From positions 149,293-213,292 of the forward strand of contig NZ_BMNS01000005.1 of NCBI RefSeq assembly GCF_014646675.1: a stretch of 64,000 bases of DNA, in the 5' to 3' direction. Shown here piece after piece: positions 51,572 to 59,100 of this stretch (position 1 is the stretch's first letter; each line of letters begins with the position of its first letter). The translations under genes and the position numbers were made by a program. The notes beneath the pieces were generated by a model that was not told the origin of the DNA, did not search any database, and worked only from the letters and a program-made list of their open reading frames with translations. Source of the stretch: Lutibacter litoralis. GTDB lineage: Bacteria > Bacteroidota > Bacteroidia > Flavobacteriales > Flavobacteriaceae.

Positions 51572-52174
51572 TTATTTTTCTTTTTTAATAACTAATGTGG
51601 TGATACTTCTTTTATTGTGTACAATGGTTGTTTTTACATCCTCTAGCCAGCTAATACAATAATTAGCTTGTAAATCTGCAAGAATTTGAGGTGTTAACAA
51701 AAAACGTGTTGAACCATCAGGTAATTTATATACGCCACTTTTTATAGATTCTAACTGGTTTTCAATTCCGAAATTAGATGCAACTCTTATAAATAAACTT
51801 CCCTGAGGTTTTAATACCCGCAATAATTCTTCAAACATTTGTAAAAATTCATTTAAATCTTCGGCAAAATGCAATACAGCATTACAAATTAAATGATCAA
51901 AACTATCTGATGTATAAGGCATTTGCTTAATGGAACTTTGTATAAAGTTTGCTTGCTGTTCCACATACAATTCTTTACAAATTTGCAATTGATCCTGATT
52001 GGTATCTGTGCCATGGATTTCAAAACCGTTGTTATAAAACCATTTCAGGTTTCTACCGCTTCCACAACCGGCATCTAAAATTTTTGCTTTTGGCTGGTAT
52101 CTTTCTTTTAAAATTTGATCTAAAATATAAATATCAATTCCTTCTATGTTTTTTTTTAAGGTTTGTAAATTCAT
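51572..52174 (-). CDS. Class I SAM-dependent methyltransferase
   Basis: This protein of about 200 residues has SAM-binding motif DAGCGSGRNLKWF near 36-48 and acidic GTDTNQDQL after strand 2. It also shows CNAVLHF near 97-103 and LLRVLKPQGSLFIRV near 119-133. I preferred ATG 52174 to a GTG six bases earlier. It resembles Methyltransf_11/25 enzymes that act on small molecules; the target is unknown. Its 5' end is divergent from the MFS exporter with about 100 bases between them, so one operator could control both. Confidence 0.87.
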   Translation of the reverse strand: MNLQTLKKNIEGIDIYILDQILKERYQPKAKILDAGCGSGRNLKWFYNNGFEIHGTDTNQDQLQICKELYVEQQANFIQSSIKQMPYTSDSFDHLICNAVLHFAEDLNEFLQMFEELLRVLKPQGSLFIRVASNFGIENQLESIKSGVYKLPDGSTRFLLTPQILADLQANYCISWLEDVKTTIVHNKRSITTLVIKKEK

Positions 52175-52231
52175 AACCACACTTTTATAGTTGCAAATTA
52201 CAAATTCTTATTGAACTATTACTTTTTACAA

Positions 52232-52272
52232 TAGTAAAACACATTTACTAAAATACATTTAATGTACATTTG
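52232..52272 (+). promoter_or_regulatory. Operator palindrome and -7 element before the MFS exporter
   Basis: A perfect inverted repeat TAGTAAA (52232-52238), spacer ACACA, TTTACTA (52244-52250) overlaps the expected -33 region. The -7 element TACATTTG (52265-52272) lies 4 bases before the chosen ATG at 52277, so the mRNA is likely leaderless or nearly so. The palindrome resembles the one in the DUF4199 promoter (2368-2387). Confidence 0.55.
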
Positions 52273-52276
52273 CAAA

Positions 52277-53500
52277 ATGTTAAAAAAGAATTCCTCTCAA
52301 TTAGAATTTATTGCATTAATGGCCTCTTTAATGTCCGTTGTGGCCTTAGCTATAGACGCTTTATTACCTGCACTGGATTTAATTGGAATTTCAATTGGTA
52401 CAGAAAATATAGTTGATAATCAGCTATTAATTACTATGATTTTTTTAGGACTTGGACTTGGTCCGTTATTTTTTGGTCCTATTTCAGATAGTTTAGGTAG
52501 AAAACCCATTGTTTTTATGGGGTTTGGTATTTTTATTTTAGCCAGTTTTATTTGTGTGTATTCTGAAAGTTTAGAAATGATGGTTGCAGGTAGAATTTTA
52601 CAGGGAATTGGCCTTTCCGCTCCAAGAACAATAAGTATTGCAATGGTGCGTGATACTTTTAATGGAGATTATATGGCGCGTATTATGTCGTTTATAACGG
52701 TAGTTTTTTTATTAATTCCTATTATTGCTCCTGCAATGGGTAAATTTGTACTGGACCATTATAATTGGCAAGCTATTTTTTATATTCAATTGATTTTTAG
52801 CTTAATAGTTTCGTTTTGGTTTTGGAAAAGACAACCTGAAACTTTATTAAAAGAGCAACGTTTAAAATTTACAAGTCATATATTTATAGATGGGGTAAAA
52901 GAAATTTTAAAAGCTAAAAGAACTATTGGTTTTACTGTAATTTCAGGATTTGTTACAGGCTCTTTTATGGTTTATTTAAGTACTGCCCAACAAATTTTTC
53001 AAATTCAGTACGATTTAAAAGAGCAATTTCCATATATTTTTGCTGGAATTGCAATAGCTATAGGTACAGCAACTTTTTTAAACGGAACCCTGGTTATAAA
53101 ATTTGGAATGGAAAAAATGGTTACTGCCTCGCTGGTTGCATTTTTTGGGATTTCCTTAATTTATATCATTTTATTTTCTAGCTCAGCAAACCCAGAAATA
53201 GGTGTTTTATTAACTTTTTTAGGACTGCAGTTTTTCGCAATCGGATTTTTATTTGGAAATCTAAGAGCTTTAGCAATGGAACCAATTGGTCATATTGCTG
53301 GGATTGGTGCGGCAATTACAGGGTTTATTTCAACAATTATGGCTGTTCCGATAAGTACTATTATCGGTAGATTTGTGTCCAATACTGCCCTGCCTCTATT
53401 TATTGGATTTTTATTTTGTAGCTTTTTAGCGCTATTGATACTAATTTATTTGAAAGTATCTAAAAATAAAGCACAACTTTCACTTAAAGATTCTATATAA
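52277..53500 (+). CDS. MFS drug-exporter of the Bcr/CflA family
   Basis: This protein of about 407 residues has twelve spans. The Bcr/CflA signatures are LGLGPLFFGPISDSLGRKP near 58-76 and RILQGIGLSAPRTISIAMVRD near 105-125 (motif C-like). It expels drugs or metabolites such as bicyclomycin or sulfonamide-like compounds with protons. I chose ATG 52277 (MLKKNSS) rather than 52262, because the -7 element TACATTTG covers the upstream codons. Divergent from a methyltransferase/Dabb pair that might produce or modify its substrate. Confidence 0.88.
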   Translation: MLKKNSSQLEFIALMASLMSVVALAIDALLPALDLIGISIGTENIVDNQLLITMIFLGLGLGPLFFGPISDSLGRKPIVFMGFGIFILASFICVYSESLEMMVAGRILQGIGLSAPRTISIAMVRDTFNGDYMARIMSFITVVFLLIPIIAPAMGKFVLDHYNWQAIFYIQLIFSLIVSFWFWKRQPETLLKEQRLKFTSHIFIDGVKEILKAKRTIGFTVISGFVTGSFMVYLSTAQQIFQIQYDLKEQFPYIFAGIAIAIGTATFLNGTLVIKFGMEKMVTASLVAFFGISLIYIILFSSSANPEIGVLLTFLGLQFFAIGFLFGNLRALAMEPIGHIAGIGAAITGFISTIMAVPISTIIGRFVSNTALPLFIGFLFCSFLALLILIYLKVSKNKAQLSLKDSI

Positions 53501-53558
53501 ACAACCATCTTTTAATTGTTGATTTTGTAACTTTAAGTATCATTAAAAAAATATTAAA

Positions 53559-53849
53559 ATGAAAAAATCATTCAACGATATTATAAATCAGAAAGTTCCT
53601 GTTTTGGTTGATTTTACTGCAGATTGGTGTGGACCTTGTAAATCTATGGCTCCTGTTTTAAAACAATTAAAGATTGAATTAAAAGATGCTGTTAGCATTA
53701 TCAAGATAAATGTGGATAAAAATCAATCGTTAGCAGCTAAATATCAAGTACAGGGAGTTCCTACTTTTATAGTATTTAAACAAGGAAAACAAGTTTGGAG
53801 ACAATCTGGAATGCAATCAATTTCTCAATTAAAACAGGCTGTTAAATAA
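53559..53849 (+). CDS. Thioredoxin
   Basis: This 96-residue protein has the active site DWCGPCK (Cys24, Cys27), the buried aspartate in VDFTADW and the cis-proline in QGVPTFIVF. It lacks a signal peptide, so it is a cytosolic disulfide reductase. It is shorter than the usual 105-110 residues because the N-terminal helix is trimmed. It begins 58 bases after the MFS exporter, with a TAACTTTA -7-like element between them, so it may have its own promoter. Confidence 0.93.
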   Translation: MKKSFNDIINQKVPVLVDFTADWCGPCKSMAPVLKQLKIELKDAVSIIKINVDKNQSLAAKYQVQGVPTFIVFKQGKQVWRQSGMQSISQLKQAVK

Positions 53850-53973
53850 ATAGAAAGTTTGAGTATCGCGTTAAATTCCTACCTTCGAAATAATTGAAAT
53901 TCTGCTTTAGATAAAGCTTGTAACATATTAATAAACAGCGTTAAACATTAGCAAGTTATTGCTAAATTTTAGG

Positions 53974-54156
53974 CTACTGCTCTATATTTGTAATATTCAA
54001 ACCAATTAATTCAGAATTACTAAATATAGGATTTATTTCTATTGGATTGCAACATATTTCGCAATCTTCAATATATGTTTGGTTGTTTATTGAAGCATCA
54101 AACAACATAGAAATTTCTTCCCAACAATACGGACATTGAAAAAAATGTTCTTCCAT
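53974..54156 (-). CDS. CPXCG-motif cysteine-rich small protein
   Basis: This 60-residue protein has two cysteine pairs: CPYC at 8-11 (the CPxC knuckle) and CEICC at 32-36. It matches the small CPXCG family of predicted zinc-ribbon proteins of unknown role. It lies 10 bases after the TauE-type exporter on the same strand and is probably cotranscribed. Confidence 0.82.
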   Translation of the reverse strand: MEEHFFQCPYCWEEISMLFDASINNQTYIEDCEICCNPIEINPIFSNSELIGLNITNIEQ

Positions 54157-54166
54157 AAAAGTATAT

Positions 54167-54934
54167 TTATTTAAACAATAGAATTAATGCACCAATAGCT
54201 GTAACTATAATAATAAATTTTCTGTACAATTCATTATTAATCAATTTTACTACTTTAATTCCTATAAAAAAGCCTAAAATTATTGCAGGAACTAAAAATA
54301 GATTAATAGCTAAACTTTCAACAGAAATTGTTTTCCATACAAAAATATGAAATGGTAGTTTAAAAATATTTATGATAAAAAATAACCAAGCTGCAGTTCC
54401 AATAAATTCATTTTTTGGCAATCGCATTGCTAAAAAATAAATGTTTGAAAACGATCCAGCTAAATTTCCAATCATAGATGTAAAACCGGACAAAAGTCCC
54501 ATTGAATTTGAGAAAAGTCGAGTTTTAGGAATTGCAGTTGATTTTCGCCTGTCCATAATAATCATAAACACTACAATACCTAATATTAAAAAAGCCATTA
54601 GGCGTTTAAAAAGTTCATCGGAAATATCATTACCCAACCACACTCCTATCAAAACACCTATTACCATGGTTGGCATCAGCTTTTTTAAATATTTCCATTG
54701 TGAATATCTGTGGTAGTAAATTACTGCCAAAAGATCCGCAAAAAGCATCATCGGAATCAATGTTCCAGTTGAAGATTTCCCTCCAAAAACAATTGCCATT
54801 AATGTTACAATTACAACTCCAATTCCTTTTATCCCAGCTTTACTGGTACCTAAAAGAAAGGCTGCTAAAAAAGCAAAAAACCAACTAACTAGTGTTAGTT
54901 GGTAGGTATTAATTAGTTCTATAAAATTTTGCAA
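54167..54934 (-). CDS. TauE/SafE family anion permease
   Basis: This 255-residue protein has seven to eight membrane spans. It carries the family glycine-rich motif FLLGTSKAGIKGIGVV near 26-41 in the first repeat and GLLSGFTSMIGNLAG near 148-162 in the second. Members export or import sulfite, sulfoacetate or organic anions. The start region contains a perfect nine-base inverted repeat (54881-54902) inside codons 11-18, which could affect translation. It is followed by the CPXCG gene. Confidence 0.88.
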   Translation of the reverse strand: MQNFIELINTYQLTLVSWFFAFLAAFLLGTSKAGIKGIGVVIVTLMAIVFGGKSSTGTLIPMMLFADLLAVIYYHRYSQWKYLKKLMPTMVIGVLIGVWLGNDISDELFKRLMAFLILGIVVFMIIMDRRKSTAIPKTRLFSNSMGLLSGFTSMIGNLAGSFSNIYFLAMRLPKNEFIGTAAWLFFIINIFKLPFHIFVWKTISVESLAINLFLVPAIILGFFIGIKVVKLINNELYRKFIIIVTAIGALILLFK

Positions 54935-54955
54935 AATTATTATGTATCGAAGATT

Positions 54956-54990
54956 TAAAAAAGACTACCTAAGTTTGGATAGTCTTTTTA
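54956..54990 (-). terminator. Terminator after the lipocalin/OmpA operon
   Basis: AAAAAGACTA pairs with TAGTCTTTTT through a short asymmetric loop; T-runs flank it. It lies 8 bases past the OmpA-family stop on the minus strand. Confidence 0.8.
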
Positions 54991-54997
54991 GTTTTAA

Positions 54998-55705
54998 TTA
55001 ATTTCCGGCTTCATTTTTAGCGTCTTCCTTCATTTTTTCATTAGGAACAATTGCAATATTTACTCTTCTATTTTTAGAGCGACCTTCTACAGTTGAATTA
55101 TCTGCAATTGGTTGTTCTTCTCCAAACCAGTTTGTTGTAAATCTTGTTGAATTTAATCCTTTACTAGTGAAAAAATTAGTAACGGCAAAGGCTCTATTTT
55201 TTGAAAGTGTCATATTATAAGCATCTGCTCCAGTGCTATCTGTATGTCCTACAACAATTACATTCGTATCTGGATATTCCATTAAAATACCCGCTAATTT
55301 GTTTAATAATGTTTCTGAAGCGCTATTAATATTGTATTTATTTGTATCAAAATACACGCCACTATTTTCATCAAAAGTAACTACAATTCCATCATCTACA
55401 CGTTCAACAACAGCTCCAGGAATTTCCTCTTCAATTTGTTGAGCTTGTTTATCCATTTTTTTACCAATAAGAACTCCAGCAGTTCCTCCTACTACTCCAC
55501 CAATAACGGCTCCTAACTCTCCACCACTACCCTTTTTACCTGTGTTATTTCCAATAATTGCTCCTAAAATCGCACCACCAGCAGCACCAATTGCACCACC
55601 TTTTTGTGTATTACTAGCATTTTTAGTAGCCTCGCAACCACTAATATTTAAAGCTAACATTATTGCTAATACTCCGAATCCTATTTTTTTAATCATTAAT
55701 TTCAT
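54998..55705 (-). CDS. OmpA-family lipoprotein with glycine-zipper domain (YiaD-like)
   Basis: This 235-residue protein has a lipoprotein signal (ISGC, Cys24). A glycine-zipper segment spans about 36-86 (GGAIGAAGGAILGAIIG and repeats), followed by a C-terminal OmpA peptidoglycan-binding domain. The domain shows VYFDTNKYNI, VVGHTDSTG, LSKNRAFAV and GRSKNRRV. It likely anchors the outer membrane to peptidoglycan. Its ATG overlaps the lipocalin stop by one base (TAATG), showing translational coupling. Domain order and length are typical. Confidence 0.92.
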   Translation of the reverse strand: MKLMIKKIGFGVLAIMLALNISGCEATKNASNTQKGGAIGAAGGAILGAIIGNNTGKKGSGGELGAVIGGVVGGTAGVLIGKKMDKQAQQIEEEIPGAVVERVDDGIVVTFDENSGVYFDTNKYNINSASETLLNKLAGILMEYPDTNVIVVGHTDSTGADAYNMTLSKNRAFAVTNFFTSKGLNSTRFTTNWFGEEQPIADNSTVEGRSKNRRVNIAIVPNEKMKEDAKNEAGN

Positions 55706-56184
55706 TATTCGTTATTTTTTAAAAAATTCATATAAATTTTAAATGGTTTTCCTTCTAAAATTACTGTTTGTTCCCATTGCATGTTTGTCTCTGACAACTG
55801 TGTTAAATTTAACCTAAAACCTTTATCGTCAGCTGATTTGTATTTTTTATCTGTAGGTTTTAATAAAAAGTCGTACAAACCTGTTGTTGGATCAACTTCT
55901 TGTATTGTAAATACAAAATTACGGTCACCAACCACACAGTCCTCATTGTTAATAGTGTAGATTCCAGTATTATTATTAGGTATAAATCTCCAAGTACTTC
56001 CTTCAAAACATACCGTAGGAGCGTCGTTTAATAGTATTACATGAAATGTACCTTTCTCACTGTAAGAAATTTCGTTTAAAGTCCAATAACCTTTAATTAC
56101 TTTTTTTGATTGAATAACCGTTTTTGGAGTTCCACAAGAAAATAATGTGCACGCCAAAACAGTTAGCATTAGTAGTTTTTTCAT
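55705..56184 (-). CDS. Lipocalin-family lipoprotein
   Basis: This 159-residue protein has a lipoprotein signal (lipobox LFSC, Cys17). The mature part starts KGYWTLNEISYSEKG, the GxW strand of lipocalin-like proteins, followed by FEGSTWRFIPNNNTGIYTI and a series of strands. It probably binds a small hydrophobic ligand at the outer membrane. It is the first gene of a two-gene unit with the OmpA-family lipoprotein, a pairing common in Flavobacteriia. Confidence 0.85.
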   Translation of the reverse strand: MKKLLMLTVLACTLFSCGTPKTVIQSKKVIKGYWTLNEISYSEKGTFHVILLNDAPTVCFEGSTWRFIPNNNTGIYTINNEDCVVGDRNFVFTIQEVDPTTGLYDFLLKPTDKKYKSADDKGFRLNLTQLSETNMQWEQTVILEGKPFKIYMNFLKNNE

Positions 56185-56354
56185 TTTTTTTTAGCTTTTA
56201 GTTGTTATAAAAAAGTTAGTCTTAAATGTACTAAAAATTTTGCTCAAATTTATAAAAAAAAGAATATTTGATTGAAAAATATTTAAAGCTTTTAATTACT
56301 TTAAAATCTTAACTTCAAGATATAATATGTTTAATGAAAATGTATATTTACCCT

Positions 56355-57047
56355 ATGAAAATTGAAATTCTTTTTGAAGATAATTATTGTGTTATTGTTA
56401 ATAAACCAAATAATGTATTAATCCATAATTCCTATTATGCAAGAAATATTAAAGATGCTACTTTATTAAATTTATTAAAGGAACAATTAAATTTAGAGTT
56501 ATTTCCAGTGCATAGATTGGATAGAAAAACCTCTGGCGTGTTGGTGTTAACAAAACAAAAAGAGTATGTTGCAGTTTTTCAAGAGTTATTTAATTCTAAT
56601 GCTATTAAAAAAAGCTATTTAGGCATTGTTCGTGGCTTTGTTGAAGAGGAATTAAATATTACTTCTCCTGTTAAAAATCCAGATACTAAAGTTTATAAAG
56701 ATGCCTCTACTATTTGTATTCCGTTGCAAAAAATTGAATTGAATATTGCGGTTCATCCTTATGAATTTTCCAGATATAGTTTGGTGAAATTACTTCCAGA
56801 AACTGGTAGAATGCATCAGCTTAGAATTCATATGAATAAAATTAGCCGTCCAATTATAGGAGATTATAAATATGGAGACAGGTTTCATAACAGAATGTTT
56901 GAAAATGAATTTAACTGTAATAATTTATTTTTACATGCAGACTCCATACAATTTTCACATCCTATTTTAAATAATAAAATTAATGTAAAAGCTACCTTAC
57001 CAACTGATTGGAGCACAATTTTTAAAGATTTTAATTGGAAGTTTTAA
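56355..57047 (+). CDS. RluA-family pseudouridine synthase (TruC-like)
   Basis: This protein of about 230 residues has the catalytic motif HRLDRKTSGVLVL near 55-67 with its aspartate, and a RMHQLRIHMNKI motif near 157-168. It lacks an S4 domain, and its length suits TruC-type enzymes that modify tRNA position 65 or a similar RNA site. An in-frame ATG 21 bases upstream is possible; I prefer 56355 because the first strand IEILFEDNYC follows directly. A single gene. Confidence 0.9.
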   Translation: MKIEILFEDNYCVIVNKPNNVLIHNSYYARNIKDATLLNLLKEQLNLELFPVHRLDRKTSGVLVLTKQKEYVAVFQELFNSNAIKKSYLGIVRGFVEEELNITSPVKNPDTKVYKDASTICIPLQKIELNIAVHPYEFSRYSLVKLLPETGRMHQLRIHMNKISRPIIGDYKYGDRFHNRMFENEFNCNNLFLHADSIQFSHPILNNKINVKATLPTDWSTIFKDFNWKF

Positions 57048-57262
57048 AAAAACCGTTCTCAAATTAAAAGTTAACTTTTAAATCTGTATAAAAAATCATT
57101 ATATATGTAAATTTTCACCCCAAATAAATCAACATATTTTTAATGGTTTTTAACAATTTTAAAGAATGAAAATCACGTTCATAATTATTCTTGTAATAAA
57201 TTGTTGTCTACTATTTTACTATACAAATTTGCAAAGAACTAAAACCTGAAAACGGTTAATTT

Positions 57263-57709
57263 TTAAGATGTTAAAAATTTTTTTTGTTTGCCTTTTTTCA
57301 TAATAAATAATACTAACTCATACACTTGCTCTTTGATATATTTAAAATTTTGAATATAATTTTTGACTTCTTCTTTTAAAAAATTGTGATCTTTTCTAAA
57401 ATCAGCTTCTTTTTTTAAATAAATATGTTCCATTAATAATGACAAATTTACATTGTGATCTTTTATTGAAACAATTAACTCATCTCCTAAAATACTTTCG
57501 TGTTCTATACCTTTCAGTAATAATTTCGCTTGATTAAAATTATCGGATTTACACAATCCAATAATATGATCAGAAATTAATTCATTTAAAAATTTTTGTT
57601 CAATTTTTATAAATTCAATTTCTGAAATCCATTCTTGAGTTTTTTTGTGTAAATACTCAATACTACTTTTATACCTTTTTTCTGAATGGTTGGAGGTGTT
57701 ATCTTTCAT
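57263..57709 (-). CDS. Helical protein of unknown function
   Basis: This 148-residue protein is predicted all-helical, rich in Lys, Glu, Ile and Leu. A likely coiled coil spans about 20-60 (IKIEQKFLNELI) and another 95-140. There is no signal peptide, membrane segment or cysteine. I do not recognise a family. It is a stand-alone gene on the same strand as the kinase 168 bases upstream; a regulatory link is possible but unsupported. Confidence 0.6.
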   Translation of the reverse strand: MKDNTSNHSEKRYKSSIEYLHKKTQEWISEIEFIKIEQKFLNELISDHIIGLCKSDNFNQAKLLLKGIEHESILGDELIVSIKDHNVNLSLLMEHIYLKKEADFRKDHNFLKEEVKNYIQNFKYIKEQVYELVLFIMKKGKQKKFLTS

Positions 57710-57877
57710 ATTAGTAATTTTTATTATTTCATAGAAAATTAATCTTGATCTTTAATTGTTACTAAATTAATTTATGAAATCAATTTTAATGTTGATTTGT
57801 ATCAGTTTTATTAATGATTGTTATCATATTTCAACACTTAATTGTTTTAGTTAAAATAATTATTGTTATAAAATTTG

Positions 57878-59038
57878 TTACTCTTCAATAGCTAATTTTG
57901 GTAGTGTTACATAAAAATTCGTACCTTTATTTTCAGTACTTTCAAAAGAAATATTACCATTTAATCTTTCTAAATACCCTTTAACAATATTTAACCCTAT
58001 ACCAGTACCTGGGTAAAAAACAGCATTCTTAGCTCTAAAAAAACGTTGAAAAATAAAGTTTTGTTCGTTCTTAGGAATTCCAATGCCTTTATCTTCTATA
58101 TTAAAATAAATATTTTCAGCATCTGCACTAATTTTAATATGTATGTCTTTTTTTGAATATTTTATTGCGTTGAAGAGTAAGTTTTTTAAAATTATTTTTA
58201 TAATCTTAGAATCCTGATGTATATAATCACTTATATTATTAGAAAATATAATTTGCTGTTTCTTCTTTAAAAATGGTGATGTATTGTTTATAATATCTTT
58301 AACTAAATCGCTAAATTTAAATCTTGTATATAATGGAGTAATGTTTCCCGTTTCTATAATTTCAAGTGTTAATAAGTTATCTATCATATTATTTAAAAAG
58401 ATAATTTTAGATTTAACTTTTAAAAAATGTTCATCTCTTTTATCTATTCTATTTAAGTCGGCATATTTTATTATAAGTTCTGAAGAAGTAATAATTGCAC
58501 TTAAAGGAGTTTTAAACTCATGGGAAGCTAATGTTATAAATTGAGTTTTAAGATTATTTAAGTCTTTCTCTTTATTTAAGGATTCTTTTAACTTTTTAAT
58601 AACTTCTTCTAATTCAATAGTTCTAAGTCTAACTTCTTCTTCTAATTGATAATTTAAAATGTCCTTTTTTAATTCTATTTCTTTTCTAGCAGTAATGTTT
58701 GAAATTAATGCTTTATAATAGATTTGTCCCTCAAATTCCATTTTACCAAAACTCATTTCAATTGGAATTTCAAAACCTTCTTTTGTGATGCCAAAAGTTT
58801 CTATTAATGATTTAAATTTATTAGAATTTTTACCTTCTATAAATTCATTTATTAAACTAATAGATTTAAAAAGTACGTGGATGTTATTTTTGTAAATTTC
58901 TTCAGAAGTATAGTTAAAGATAGCCAATAAAGGAGTATTTGCTAGTACAATTTCTTTTTTTAAATTGAACACAATAATACCGATTTGCATCGAGTCAAAA
59001 CAAACTTTAAAGAATGCTTTATTGTCCTTCAACAGCAT
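57878..59038 (-). CDS. Soluble PAS-domain histidine kinase
   Basis: This 386-residue protein has no membrane span. A PAS domain (about 10-118), a coiled-coil linker and the dimerisation/phosphoacceptor region with His173 (LASHEFKTPLS) are followed by the ATPase boxes NAIKYSKKD, DKGIGIP and PGTGIGLNIVKG. It senses an internal signal. No response regulator is next to it, so it is an orphan kinase in this window. It starts 62 bases from the stop of the oxoacid dehydrogenase gene on the same strand. Confidence 0.9.
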   Translation of the reverse strand: MLLKDNKAFFKVCFDSMQIGIIVFNLKKEIVLANTPLLAIFNYTSEEIYKNNIHVLFKSISLINEFIEGKNSNKFKSLIETFGITKEGFEIPIEMSFGKMEFEGQIYYKALISNITARKEIELKKDILNYQLEEEVRLRTIELEEVIKKLKESLNKEKDLNNLKTQFITLASHEFKTPLSAIITSSELIIKYADLNRIDKRDEHFLKVKSKIIFLNNMIDNLLTLEIIETGNITPLYTRFKFSDLVKDIINNTSPFLKKKQQIIFSNNISDYIHQDSKIIKIILKNLLFNAIKYSKKDIHIKISADAENIYFNIEDKGIGIPKNEQNFIFQRFFRAKNAVFYPGTGIGLNIVKGYLERLNGNISFESTENKGTNFYVTLPKLAIEE

Positions 59039-59100
59039 ACTAATAACATTTTATGCTAAAGTTAAAAATTACATTAAGTTAAATGTATGATTTTTGTCAC

